NCBI RefSeq assembly: GCF_050436995.1
Contig: NC_134756.1
Coordinates: 4,216,001-4,280,000, forward strand
DNA: 64,000 nt
From: Anticarsia gemmatalis
Lineage: Eukaryota; Arthropoda; Insecta; Lepidoptera; Erebidae
Direction of reading: 5' to 3'
A model generated the notes under the pieces. The model had not been told where the DNA came from and made no database searches. It saw only the letters and a list, made by a program, of their open reading frames with translations. Positions 1-12,861 of this stretch are shown here, one piece after another (positions within the stretch are counted from its first letter, which is position 1; each line of letters starts with the position of its first letter). Both the position numbers and the translations under genes were made by a program.

Positions 1-2749
1 TGTACAACGTGTTAACTTTATACACGTACACGTTGCTGTATTTATTATAACTACGTAGTTCTTCGAAGTCAACGTGTAATTATTCGCTCCAAAGTTTAAA
101 CACTTACATTTGGGAAAACAATTGTGTGTCATTAACATTAACGTCATTGTTTTATTTTCTGAATTAATTATAATACTACTTCATGAATTCTGACTTATAA
201 AAACGTTGACGGAAAACAGGTTTCACTGTTTTTAATAATAATTATCAGCCACAATAGTTCAAGGCGCGTTCCTATTCGCCATTACCCTGAATAAAATACC
301 GATTATAATTAAGATATTAATCTTGCATTCCAGTGCTTATATGTCAGTACAGCTATAACGATAATGGCTAATTGTCTTGACTATACTTTTGAAAGTATCA
401 ATGAAGCCAATAATGCTATTGATATGATAACAGACGTTCGCGAAACAATTGAATAGGTAATTAACATTGAACATTGAATTGCAAATTCGCATACGAAAAC
501 AGACTTTGTAATTTTGTATGAGGGGCCAGTATTTTTTCCCATCTTGAAAACATGAATATGTAGAGTTGTTATTTGAGGAAAATGTTGCGAAATTAACTAA
601 ATAAAAACGTGAATATTTTTGAACACCAGTCCAGATGAACGTGGAACACTTTCCGTATTTAAAGGGAGATTGCCGCATTTATTCATTATAATCATGATGT
701 GAATAAAAATGTATAAGTTACCGGTTTTGATCCGACTTTGACCTGATTCGCAACGTACCCAAGATCATTTAATTCTAAATTTAGATTCTACCAAATTACC
801 ATCGAGTAGTTTGCGGCCTGCCCAGTTTTTTAAACTACGAAACAAAGATCTAGAAAGATTTATAGCAATAAGGTTTATTCCATTGAATTCTCATTGCGCT
901 GGTTAAAAATCATTTCAAAGGCATTAATGAAAGAGTTATGTTGTAAAATTTTATGATTCATGACATTTATGCGACCACAAATACATTAATGTTTTAGTAT
1001 ACGATCGTTATTTTCAAACGCTTTAGTTCTGAATACCTACTCTCAGTTGACTCGAGTTGATATTTCATATTTTAAAACGATAACATGATATATTTTAAAA
1101 TCCTTTTATCACCTTCATCCTGGCCAATGACATGAGTTTTAATACATATTTGAGGGTAAGCTTTGTGTTGTTTACATCCTCAATCATTCACAAACAAATA
1201 CCTTTATCAATTTCGTTAAAATTATGAGCTTCTATCACAATTATAAGTACATCAAATCTCGCTTCTGATTTTGAAACCGGTTTAGCCTCTTTGGTGTTTT
1301 GTTTCAAAGTTATAATTAAAATAACTTCTCATTCAATATCAAATTAGCCGCCATATAAAATTATATCTTATTTTTTATAAGCTTTTGCTTTTTTTATACG
1401 TCTTTGCGTACTAGTATTATGTAAAGGCTATGTTTATTTAAAGGTAGGTAGAGTATTCAAAACAGATTTATTGAATTGACAACTTCTTTAACAAGAAGAT
1501 CTGCTTCTGCTCTGAGTAATATAAGACGCTTTTTATCTCGATATCTCGATATCTCGATATGTGTCATGTGATAAGGCATTAAGTCCTCCTGTAAACTTTT
1601 TATAAAAGATAAATATTTTGCTATAACAACAAAATCTTTCTGCAAATCTTTCAATACAACGTCTTTACAGCCTAGGTTTTATATTAAAGCTACTATCATC
1701 TGAAATTCACGTGTTACGATCGTGTCATCCCACTTATCTTGAAACGAGACAAATGGAATCACATGAGCAATTTTAAGAGTTTACTGAGTATCAAACGTTG
1801 TAGGTGTGTGTAAATATGTCAACGATTTTATTAACTTTTATTTGAGTAGACTTCAACGCCCACTATTCAATATGAGACTGCCATTTGTATTTAGCTATCC
1901 CGGCTTGAGTGCAATTTGGCTCATATTTTTATCTTGTGACTTACTACATATCTGTGTGTAATATGGGTTAAAAACGGCATTGCGGAGTTGATTTTTGGAC
2001 TACCTTTCATTGAACCATCTCCATTTTCTATGCTAGTTCTCGGCAAGATCGGTAAAGTGGTTTAGACGTGAAGATATTATGAGTGAGGCTTTCGTTTCCT
2101 ACTTATTATATTAGTATATAAGAAAGGTCCTGTCCTTAGCCTGGTTTAGTGTCACACTGTTGGTCAAAAGCCTCTCCCTTTTCCTTCCAAATCACCCTAT
2201 CGACGGCAAGATCCGAACAGTCACAGCTAGTTTATTTCAAATTGATGATCACTATTGAATACATTGCTGCCTTGACGTAACGTATTAATCACTATAATCT
2301 AAGGAAGAAAGCAATGTTCAGCATGCTGGCTTCCAAATAGTTGTCAACTGAGATACGTGATCGAGTGTCATCCGTGATACCAGGTCATCTTGACATTTTC
2401 GTTTTCGGCATTATACCAATCCAATAGTAGGTACCTAATTTCAAATCTCTACCTCTTGAGATATATTCGAAAAATCATATCTCCACCGAAATTTTCGAAT
2501 TTTTTGCAGTTGATTTTGATATTCAAATGTCTTTGTGGTTACGTACCAAGTGTAATTTAAACACATGATATTTGTGCTGCAAAAAACTTCTTTAAACAGG
2601 TATATCCTGTCTAGTCTGTGATTGTTAGAATGTGGGTTTGATTTAGTATACCTAGTTGTTTAAGCTAGGTTGCGGTTAGGTTGACTTTTTGCCCCCTAAT
2701 TTTATGCTCGGAAATTCTTTTAAGTTTCACATATTCATCTATTTAATAA
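1..2749. other. Non-coding AT-rich DNA, no gene seen
   Basis: Only short open frames without recognisable domains occur here. The one distinct structure is a threefold repeat of ATCTCGAT at 1535-1558. The stretch could be intergenic or part of a long + strand intron. Confidence 0.6.
1535..1558. repeat. Short tandem repeat, 3 x ATCTCGAT
   Basis: Three perfect copies of an 8-base unit lie head to tail. The unit contains the near-palindrome ATCGAT across its joints. Confidence 0.9.
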
Positions 2750-3018
2750 TCTATACTAATATTATAAAGCTGAAGAGTTTGTTTGTTTGATTGTTTGTTT
2801 GTTTGTTTGTTTGAACGCGCTAATCTCAGGAACTACTGGTCCGATTTGAAAAATTCTTTCAGTGTTAGATAGTCCATTTATCGAGGAAGGCTATAGGCTA
2901 TATAACATCCCGCTACAGTCATTAGGAGCGGAGTAGCAACGAAAAATGTTACAAAAACGGGGAAAATTTTGACTCATTCTCTTAAGTGACGCAAGCGAAG
3001 TTGCGCGGGTCAGCTAGT
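2750..3018 (+). mobile_element. Helitron-like non-autonomous element, copy 1
   Basis: It starts TCTATACTAATATTATAAAG, has a GTTT microsatellite near its 5' end, and ends GCGGGTCAGCTAG followed by T. A 3' hairpin CGCAA-GCGAAG-TTGCG precedes the CTAG end, as expected for Helitrons, which insert between A and T. The family resembles the Lep1-type Helitron-like elements of moths. There is no transposase coding. Confidence 0.85.
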
Positions 3019-5340
3019 TTATTAATAAAAAGAGCTCATAATAAAAAAGCAATAATAATTCTGTATATACGTCTTAAGTTTTGAATAGCATTTTATTTGT
3101 GCTACAAAACAACGTTTTCTCAGATATGCAAGTTTATGTGCAGGTTTTCTCAAATATCTTTTTTAGTTCTGATAGCTGTCTTTTAGATTTACTTCACACG
3201 TTCGGTTCAGCAATATTTATCGAAAAACAAAACGGATTCACGATTCACTTGTCCGGCTTGTGCTGATTGGGTTTATTTGCATGTATTCGGTTTTGCCGCC
3301 CGGCTAAGCCGATCAATACCAAACCGAATATATGTGAAACAATCCTTGCAGTCAAAAATCTGACAGCATATCTCTAAATAATATTATAAATACAATAAAA
3401 GTTAATTATCAAACAAATACGCAACAGCAAGTCAAATTTCTGTATACGTATTGTTGCTACCTTTTCAATCAAAAATGTCATTGATAAGCGCTGTCTCAAC
3501 AAGTTATACAAAATAACCGTTACTTGTACTAGTTGCTTTCATACATTGTTGTTCATGTGAGTGAATGAACGAGTAATGGGAGAGGCCATTCAAGTACATT
3601 TGTTTGTGTATTAGGTACTACAAACTGTTTGTCCCATCAATGAAGATTATCCGGTCACTGTTTCGTAAATTAGGGCTGTAGTTTGACAAGCAATTCAAGT
3701 TCCGATGTCTGAGAGGGATAGCGCTATATAGATCTTATAGCCATCTCTCTCATGATAGAAGTTGGATAGCTACTGTGCAGTTTGTTTCAGATTACTGTAA
3801 CGACAAACAATTATAAGTGAAATCCATACTTTACTTTGTACTCTATTTTACACTGCGATACGAGGACCTTATGAGGTTTGAGAACTACTATTTATGAAGG
3901 GTTTCCGTATTTCATGATTACTTTACTGCTGAGCGAAGTGTAGAGAAATAATGCGGTACAAAGCATAGAATAGGTTAAAGTATAGTAAACATACTACCCT
4001 AAAAAAAATACCGTTCTTAGATTTTGGACTTATAGATGAAGATAAATATAAAAAGGTAATTCTAACGTAGTACCTGCTCCTTTTTGGAGTTGATAAAAAG
4101 AGTAACAAAACCATTGCAGATTTTGTAAACAAACAGTACATAAACAATAAAGAAACTCATCAATGTATACTATATTATACGTATATATCGCTTATATTAT
4201 TATTGTATACAGGCGGTGTACAAAAACAGTAATGACTTTAATCAGCGCCACGTCATCAATTATAATAGCTGACGTCACTACCATTATGTTAATATCGTTA
4301 TTCTATGTTATTACCGCATTTAATAACGCAGTTTGTTTATGTATTGTGTACTTATAATATTAATGCGAAAGTTTGAAATTATATATGAATGTTGGTACGG
4401 TTTCACGCAAAGTAGAAAGTACTGAATGGATTTGGTTGAAATACGGTAGTCGGATAGTTGGTAATCTCTATGAAGCACCTATTAATATTTATAAGTATTT
4501 GTTTAGCAATATACTATTCATATATTATGATCTTACAGAAAATTTGCCAAAAAAAAGCTATTTGTGTAAAATAACATAATGCTAAAATTACTGCAAAAAC
4601 CCAGCATTACTAACTTGATATCACTACAAACTGCAGCGCCATATAACATTGAAATAGTAGAGTCACAGTTACTGTTAAAATTATTATTCACGTTATATAC
4701 ATTGACCATTACAATATATTATATGTTCTCTCAGTGGTCAAGAGCAGGTACACATTGAACATCATCATATACATAATACATACATAATATTAAAAATATA
4801 TAACTACAGTATTAAAACAATTGCCCGTCACGTACAAATCTACGCATTTGTTTTGATTCTTCAACATCGGCACGTCGGGCAATATGCCCTTGACCTCCTT
4901 GAAAGATATCACTTATAATTATCCTTGAGCCCTTCAAAGGCAATAATAATAAAGATAAATGGCAATAAACACATAAATAATTTGAGTTCAGTTGTACTTT
5001 ACGATCGGTAAAGTATTTGTACGATAACCTTCAAGCAGTAGTGGAATAAGTACCGGGAGTCTGTCAAACAAATCGATGTATTGGTCTTAGTTCTTTAAAT
5101 GTACGGTTAATAAAACGTAGGATCTGTTATAGTTTTCGATTTAAGCCTTACTATATAAAGGCTAATATCACAATAGTTAATTCTAAGAGTTTCAGGCCTG
5201 CCACTGTTTACTTCATTTTTAGTGAGAGAAACAACGAAAATTAGAGCGAAACTCAATAATGGCATAGATTATCTGCTTCTTTACCGATAGATGCTATTTG
5301 CAATATTTTATATTCATTACGACGCCGCACACTAACTTCT
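3019..5340. other. Non-coding AT-rich DNA, no gene seen
   Basis: No conserved coding sequence is visible. A CRE octamer lies at 4270-4277. A short inverted pair ATTGCCCG/CGGGCAAT spans 4820-4883 and may be a MITE remnant. Confidence 0.6.
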
Positions 5341-5398
5341 TTTAGCATAGTGCGTGCTACAATATTCGGTAGAAGTTTCGATGAAAAAATCAAATATT

Positions 5399-5625
5399 CT
5401 TTTTTTTTTTTTTTTTATCTTAAAAAAGACAACTCCCGCACTAAGAATTGCTCTTGTGTCGCGGGGACTTTTACAAACATACAAACAACGGACACAAAGC
5501 ACAACCAGACCCGAAGCAATTATTTGTGGATCGCACAAATAATTGCTCCGTGTGGGAATCGAACCCACGACCTCCCGTTGCAGTGGTATCGGCGTGGCGA
5601 CCTAAACCACTGCGCCACGGAGGCA
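5399..5625 (-). mobile_element. tRNA-derived SINE, nearly full length
   Basis: On the minus strand it starts GCCTCCGTGGCGCAGTGG, giving an A-box-like sequence, and carries a B box GGTTCGATTCC. A roughly 140-base non-tRNA body follows, ending in the oligo-A that appears as oligo-T at 5400-5416 on the + strand. This is the layout of the tRNA-headed SINEs common in noctuid moths. Open frames across it are not genes. Confidence 0.85.
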
Positions 5626-6020
5626 GTTCTAATTTTTTATTTACTTTTTTAACTAAAAGTCAAATGAATGACATAATGTTTTAAATTAATGACTAAGCCT
5701 GATTAGTGATTAAAATAAATGTTAATTATTTTAAATACAACGATGACGTATTGATTACATCTATTGATAATGTTGATGACGTCAATCAATTAGGTATTGT
5801 AATGATAAAAATGGCATTTACATCGGTGGAAAACGTCAAAAAAGTGTTTGAACAATTGTTATCGTTATGCAAAGAAATTTTAAAATGTTAGTTATGTAGA
5901 GACATGCCTTTAGTGCAATAATGAGACGATAAAATATCGATATATTTACAGCGAGATTTCATCAAAAGTCGTTTAAATAATACTACTAGTTAAAACATTA
6001 GCCCTAGTTATAATAAAATA

Positions 6021-6092
6021 GGACTCAATGCCTACGTCCTCCCTCATTCCGGGAGGAGACCTTTGCCCAGCAGTGGGTCATTAGTGGGTTGC
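6021..6092 (+). mobile_element. Truncated LINE 3' tail (GGGAGGAGACC...CAGCAGTGGG family)
   Basis: It contains CTCCCTCATT, GGGAGGAGACC and CCCAGCAGTGGG, a tail repeated at several other places in the window. The copy directly abuts the Helitron-like element at 6098. The LINE clade is not identified. Confidence 0.65.
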
Positions 6093-6097
6093 ATTTA

Positions 6098-6377
6098 TCT
6101 ATACTAATATTATAAAGCTGAAGAGTTTGTTTGTTTGTTTGTTTGTTTAATTGTTTGTTTGTTTGAACGCGCTAATCTCAGGAACTACTGGTCCGATTTG
6201 GAAAATTCTTTCACTGTTAGATAGCCCATTTATCGAGGAAGGCTATAGGCTATATATCATCACTACTCGCTACGACCAATATGAGCAGAGTATTAGTAAA
6301 AAGTGTTATAAAAACGGGGAAAATTGGGATCCATTCTCTCTTTTGTGACGCAAGCGAAGTTGCGCGGGTCAGCTAGT
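6098..6377 (+). mobile_element. Helitron-like non-autonomous element, copy 2
   Basis: It has the same TCTATACTAATATTATAAAG start and GCGGGTCAGCTAG end as the copy at 2750, with a longer GTTT run. It is intact at both termini. The 65-codon frame inside it is a chance frame of the repeat. Confidence 0.87.
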
Positions 6378-7024
6378 TTTTTATAAAATAAAGTCTCAAA
6401 CTCAAAATCTATTCAAAGGATTTTCCGACAGTTCTCGGCAATACAAAATTTGATATTTGAGGAACATTTAAGTTTGTAAAGGTTAACCGGTGTAACCACG
6501 GCAGCGGGACCAGTGCGGGTTTTGTATATTTATAAGAAAGTTTGATTACGATAGTCTTCAGGAATGTATTTCTAAATCCACAGTCAACAGTTTACAACGT
6601 AAGCAAATGTGTTCCACGTGTAATGTGTGTATGCAATGTGCAGCTTTGTAAGTAATTGAGATAAATTATATCAACACCTATCTAACTACATAACATCTTT
6701 AATTCGTAGTCAGTTTGATAGATTTTCCTAAATTCTCGAGTATCCATTCAAAGATATACACGATCACAATAATGTAAGTTTAAATCAAGTCTAGATTTTT
6801 GATCTATCGTGTAAGATTATGAAATTATTACTCGTAAAAAATCCTTTTCCAATTTTATTTAATTAAATGTTGACATATACAATGAATTAAAATACGTTAT
6901 TTAGTATTTTTTTATAATTGACACCATATTAATCAAGCTAATAAAAATACAAAACGAGCAATGCCTGTTTGTCTGTGACGCTTTAACATCAAAATGACTT
7001 ATGCGTTTCAATTCTCAGACCTGA

Positions 7025-7356
7025 TCTATACTAATATACTAATACTAATACCAATATACTAATACTAATACTAATATACTAATACTAATACTAATATACT
7101 AATACTAATATACTAATAATATTATAAAGCTGAAGAGTTTGTTTGTTTGTTTGAACGCGCTAATATCAGGAACTATTGGTCCAATTTTAAAAATTCTTCC
7201 AGTGTTAGATAGCCCATTTATCGAGGAAGGTTATAGGCTATATATCATCACGCTACGACCAATAGGAGCAGAGTACCAGTAGAAAATGTTACAAAAACGG
7301 GGAAAATCTTGATTCTCTCTTATGTGACGCAAGCGAAGTTGCGCGGGTCAGCTAGT
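7025..7356 (+). mobile_element. Helitron-like element, copy 3, with expanded 5' end
   Basis: The body from about 7111 matches the other copies and ends GCGGGTCAGCTAG at 7355. The 5' terminal TCTATACTAATA has grown into nearly 100 bases of TACTAATAC-type repeats (7025-7120), an expansion the other copies lack. Confidence 0.85.
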
Positions 7357-9088
7357 TATTAATATATATTTTACTATATATATATTTCTTTAGAAAATTG
7401 CCAGCAAATCTACATTCTTCTACTTATAATGCCACCTCTTTTGAATAAAGAAAAAATGTCCTCATGACATTTACTTGAATAATCTTCTAAAATAAAACGC
7501 AACATACAAGACCACAAGACTGATTAAAAGATCTTATCTCGTTCAGCGACATTCAATTGTTCGCATCTTCCTACAGTCATTAATTCACATGCCACTGGTG
7601 GTTACAGATAATATCTAAACCTGTTTATTGTAGCGGTTTTAGAATTCAAAATTGATAAGTCTTATGTCTATATATCTTGGTATATAGTTTGGTCATGTAG
7701 GAGAATAAGAGGCGCCCGCACAGTTGCATTGTTCAGAAAATTGAACATCGAAATCTCAGATCTCTATGAAAACGTTTTCGATGCTCAACTTTCTCTGTAA
7801 TTAATCAGTCATAGATCCAATACTCAACATATTATCTTCTCGTCCTTTCAAATGCAAACAAGTTAAAGAAAAACGTAATTTAAAAACAATGAATTATCAA
7901 ACATTACAGATATTTGGAATTCTCTTTATGATATCGTTTCTGTAAGTCAATTTTGAACATCAAATGTGTTATTCAGCAAATAAACTATCATTGATTCTAA
8001 TTTTCAATGCTTCATGGTTGAAAAACGTCTTAATATTTGATGGATTTAATCATCATCATTGACTGATTTAAAATCGAAATGCTTTATTACTGGAAAAATT
8101 ATAATTGATTCTAATTTTGTACTTCAAAGGTGTTCGAAGCGTTACCATTAATGCCTTGAAGTAATAGCCTCGTTACAGTTTCGCAAAGGCGAAGTTAAAC
8201 AGCGGAAAGTATAAAGTACAATAATGTATGATTGTGTATGTAATTCTCTGTTAGCTTAGAGATCTCATACAGTTGATACAGATCTCGACTCCGCCCCTCA
8301 TTGTGATACAAGGACGGAATAATTAAACCCGATATAATAAATTAAAGCATATAGTTAATAATACTTGGTTAAAACTGACTTGGCAAAGAGTTTGCCAGCA
8401 GACTAGAGTGTCGTCGCCTGAAAACGATATAATTTTCTCTCTATCTATGGTAATGTATGTGACATTCGATCGCTGCCATTTTTTTTCTACTTTGATAATG
8501 AAATAAATTATTTTTGGTCGAAACATCATCTTCTAGAATATTTAATAACATCTTTATACACCGGCGTCAAGACTTAACTTTAGACGAATACTTTGCCCCG
8601 AACAGTTTGTTGTTGTCTGTTCTTAATTGCTGATAATTTGCTGCAAACTTTTTGCCATGTCAGAATTACGGCTTTTTTGTTATTAAAGATAGTTCGTAGC
8701 TATTCATCTCCTTATACCTAAATATCACGTGAATGCGTCATGATAGCGTGTAGAAGGATTTCTTTATAATTGTAATTAATTATAGGTTTTGATGAAAAGG
8801 AATGTTAAAGAATGGTTACATCATTCAATTTAAAAAAAGATTTTCTTATTACGAAAAACTAGCTTTAGTTGAGGTTGGTGTAATTTCCACTTGAAGTCTT
8901 TTAGACATGAAAAGAAATGATGAAAAAATGTGCTTAGTCTTTTGACATTAAGTCCCGGTTTAACAACTTTTGTACAAGTATTGGTTGGCTTTTCAAGTGA
9001 AATGTTGACAGCTTTTTTCATATATTTGCTGTCAGTTTATCTATTGAATAAGTTCTCGGTTACTTATAATTATGCCGTGAAACTGGCG
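7357..9088. other. Non-coding AT-rich DNA, no gene seen
   Basis: Only short unremarkable frames are present. I see no repeat body with clear ends. Confidence 0.6.
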
Positions 9089-9231
9089 CTTAGTACCGTA
9101 GAATGGGGTTACTTTAGGAAAATTTGGGGTGAATTTGATTATAGAAATAAGTAAATTGTTCGCATAAATATTTTTTTTCCATTTTAAAGTAAACCCTGTA
9201 TTCAAAAGTAACCCCGTTCTACCGTACTAAG
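9089..9231. mobile_element. MITE with ~27-bp terminal inverted repeats
   Basis: The left end CTTAGTACCGTAGAATGGGG is matched in reverse complement by the right end CCCCGTTCTACCGTACTAAG, with two mismatches. The arms continue into GTTACTTT/AAAGTAAC. Total length is 143 bp with an AT-rich centre and no coding capacity. The superfamily is uncertain. Confidence 0.75.
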
Positions 9232-11448
9232 AACTAAAACCATGTATATCTCTCTCTTTTACTCATTTGATATTTATATCTACAGAGAAAATACATTTTT
9301 GTAAGTCATAGCAAATCGTGTTTCATAAAGCTAATTTATAGTAAAAAAAAACAGCCAAAACCATTCCCTAGTATATCTTTTTTAGCTTGAGATAAAACAA
9401 CGCACAAAGCCCATCTAAAATTAGTTCATCGTAAACAACGTTTAAAAGAAATAGTTACCATAAACTAGTACTAAATAAACTAAACTACACTAACAATGTA
9501 CTGACTTTTAAAACCAATTAACTTTTATATACCACAGCATTTACACACTTGATAAAAACCAGAACACAATACGTCATATTGCTAAACATTCGAGAAAATG
9601 TTTCGAAGAAGAAAGGCGTAAGGTGTGCTAATTTTAAGATCACTTACTACCTTTTATCAATGAAAATACAATGCTCATTCTGGAGAAGGAAATTCTATTC
9701 TTAATATAAAAAGAGCGTAAGATCTTTTCGCTTCATGATCACTTAAGACTTTCTATCAATTGAAACCTAACAAACCGCTCGCGTTTCTGCTGATGTCTGA
9801 AATACGTTCAGCGGAAAAACTACATAAAGCGAATTGAATATAAATCTACTTAAGTCTTTTTGGCTTTATAGACTCCCACGTCAATGTGTTAGAAGTATGA
9901 CCCAGACTTCCTCGTTGGACTATAGCTATTATCCTGATGTCACTGGTTGTTATTCTATTTCTGGAGCACGCACCTAGCTCATGATCAGGTGGAGGGCTTG
10001 TATGACGTCTATCATAGGGACTGCCTAAGGGGGGGACTAGTAATACTTGTATGAGTCGGTGTATGAACTGTTGATAATTTAGTAATATAAAATATATTTT
10101 GTAGAGAAATAGTAATAGATTAACGCAGTGTCACAATTTTTGAAAAAATACAGTAGTCAGTAGTCTTGCCAGTATCTATGTCTGATCGGGCATCTCAAAC
10201 TCCTCGCTATAAAAATTCTCATCCAAATCGGTTCAGTTGTTTAGTCGTGAACGTGTTAAAGGACAGAGTTTTGTGTTCATATTATGGGTATGCATTGTTT
10301 ACCTTAATGAAATACTCTTATTCATAAATGTCCTCTAAGACAATTAAATCATTTCTAATAAGGACGTTTGTACCGAAGAAAACAATGACATATTGCGCAA
10401 AACGCCAATAACTAAAGATGAGGTCATAAAGACTATAAAAATACGTATTTACACATAACTTTACAAACAAAAGATATTGATTACGCCATTCATTTTCTAG
10501 TGAAACAATTGCTATAGATTTATACTGACACTAAATGATCCACGCGGCCTTTCTCGCGTTCAACTTTTCATCCCCAAATCCAGCTCTTTTCGGGTTGATT
10601 TTTGACAATAAAGTAACTTAACTTTTGTCATAGGTTTTCTAACTAATTTTCAGCAAAATTTCATGAAAATCGGTTCAATGGTTTATGTGTAAAATCGCAA
10701 CGAACCGACAAATTATAGTTGCCACATTTTTTATTGATTTAATACATTACGTATTAAGAAAGCCGTGGTGCGTAATGTTTGGTAAATAATCGTATGATTT
10801 ACGTTGTTTTATATAAATAAATAGTTATAATACGTAGACGAGAGCTGTATGACCTAAGACGTTAGTTTCAAGGTTAAGCGATATTTGCACAGCCGATTGT
10901 TTAGATTAACGGCTCTTAAACAACATTAATCTTTCTTTGTTTATAAAAAAACCACGCCTATCTGAGCATACTTTGGGAATGAAATATTGTTAGTAAGAAA
11001 GGTTTTTAGAATATTGTCGATGCTAAGAAAAAGTACGCTTCTATTGATAAATAGTGCCATAAAGCTCGATTTTATTTATTAGCTATCGATAATGTGTGTA
11101 TGAAAATCTTATTAGCGCCCATATCGTATGTTGAAAGTACTATTTCTTTAAAACAAAAAGTCAAAAACTCTACGGATCTTTGGTATCATCGAGTATAGAA
11201 AAGAGTCTAAAAATATACCTAAGCACGTATAAATTAACGTATTTAGAGCATTTGCAAATGTATATGAGTTTCTTGGTTCATAACTTTATAAGTACTTATT
11301 ATTTACCATATAATTTATCGTAAGAGCGGTAATAGGGTACTGAAGGTACAATATCAGGTGCAAATATCATGCTACGTAAGCCACTAGACTATTACTAACA
11401 TTGTTATAAGTGTGTATTAGTACTTGTAATCGACGGTCATATAAGACA
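9232..11448. other. Non-coding DNA with old repeat remnants
   Basis: Pieces of the widespread motif ATCCAAATCGGTTCAG, near 10215 and again near 10660, mark decayed Helitron- or SINE-like elements. No gene is seen. Confidence 0.5.
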
Positions 11449-11492
11449 AGATGTATGAATATCGATAAAGCAATGGTTATGTACAACTCAAT

Positions 11493-11686
11493 CAGGGGTT
11501 CCCAACCTTTTCTTAGTCCGGGACCACTTTTATATTATTCTTGTTAGCAGGAACCACTATGTGAGTATATTAAAAATGAAGTGTAATAATCATCCTGAAA
11601 AAAATAAATTTCAAATTCATTCGCGGACCATATTTTGGCTTCCACGGACCACTGATGGTCCGCGGAACACAGGCTGGGAACCACTG
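11493..11686. mobile_element. hAT-like MITE
   Basis: Its termini CAGGGGTTCCCAACCT and GGCTGGGAACCACTG form imperfect inverted repeats of the hAT type. The internal sequence contains the further inverted motif CGGACCA/TGGTCCG. The length is 194 bp. The flanking 8-mers match only partly, so the target duplication is decayed. Confidence 0.7.
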
Positions 11687-11757
11687 AACCAGATGTATGA
11701 ATGTGAATAAAGCAAAGAGTTTGTAGAGAACGCATTTAGTGATACTCTTAGTTTCAG

Positions 11758-11810
11758 ATTCACTGCCAGTGATCAGTGTAGGGATCCTACACTGATCACT
11801 GGCAGTGAAT
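11758..11810. repeat. Perfect 25-bp-arm palindrome
   Basis: ATTCACTGCCAGTGATCAGT at the left, extending to GTAGG, is exactly repeated in reverse complement after a 3-base loop GAT. The 53-base structure could extrude as a cruciform or form an RNA hairpin. Confidence 0.95.
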
Positions 11811-12820
11811 TTGGTAGATAAAATGACAGCAAATGTATTCAAACTACAAGAAAGCAAAAGAAGTTTGAAAGGATCGCAGCACGTAACGATTTTCGAGCCA
11901 GTTTCGCAGCTTACGAATGTTTTGGATAAACTTCCAACTAATTAACTAACCGATACTTATTCAGGAGAGGTTTAACCGGGGCTTAGTCTGCATGATAATC
12001 CAGCGTGTTATGCTACCACCTGTCTAAGTTTATCTAAATTCAGAAATTTCAAATTCATCCATTCATACAAACTTTTGCATTCAATTATGTAAGTAGAATT
12101 ATTTCGTCATTATTTATGATTTATTAACATTGAACCTTATCATTCGCAATTATTTATCAGGTACATAATACCAACGTTTTACTGTACTTTGCACGATTTG
12201 CTGAAACCGTTTCACGTGGATAAATCAATTACTAGTTAATTAAATGTAATTGCGTACTTTATGTATAATAAGGACATTAGAGGTAATAAAGGTAATGAAG
12301 ATCGATAAATTGTACTAATTAAATAGAATTATCGACATACAAGCCTATGACGCGAGTCTGCTTGTAGTCACAAAATACCATCATACATTCATAACTTTAA
12401 AGGTATTTTGTAAAAAAAATCGAGCAATTTAAGGTTTGTTATATCAATAGATCAATACTATTATTTTTACAGAAAAATACTTTTTGTCGAATGATTGTGA
12501 CGCGAATAGCCTCCAATTTGTTGAAATATTGTAATGCATATATTACAGCTGTAATTAACTTACAGAGTCTTTTAATTGCATACAAAACTATTCCATTAAG
12601 CATCTCTTTTATTGAATTACAACATGCTTATTTTATTCTGCTTACTTAAAAGTACGAATTAAAAGGATATACGTACATTTTTTTAAAAATAGCTTGGAGT
12701 TTTAGTTAAGACCGCTCTAGGACAAAAATGGATTAATATCACATTTCAATCTTGATTACACAAAATACAGACCAATGTACTTTTGTATACATAATAATCG
12801 CACGGGTTATGGTTTAGAAT

Positions 12821-12861
12821 GGATGTAAGTCTGTCAAGTTTACGTTGACAGACTTACATCC
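12821..12861. repeat. Perfect inverted repeat, 17-bp arms, 7-base loop
   Basis: The arms GGATGTAAGTCTGTCAA and TTGACAGACTTACATCC flank GTTTACG. There is no poly-T after it, and it lies in unannotated DNA. Confidence 0.95.

Noticed and set aside
4820..4883. Short inverted pair ATTGCCCG/CGGGCAAT as a MITE
   Set aside because: Only 8 bp of perfect arm and no target duplication; too weak to call.
5350..5684. Four overlapping frames of 62-100 codons
   Set aside because: They all read through the tRNA-derived SINE and its oligo-T run.
6151..6348. 65-codon open frame
   Set aside because: It lies wholly inside Helitron-like copy 2.
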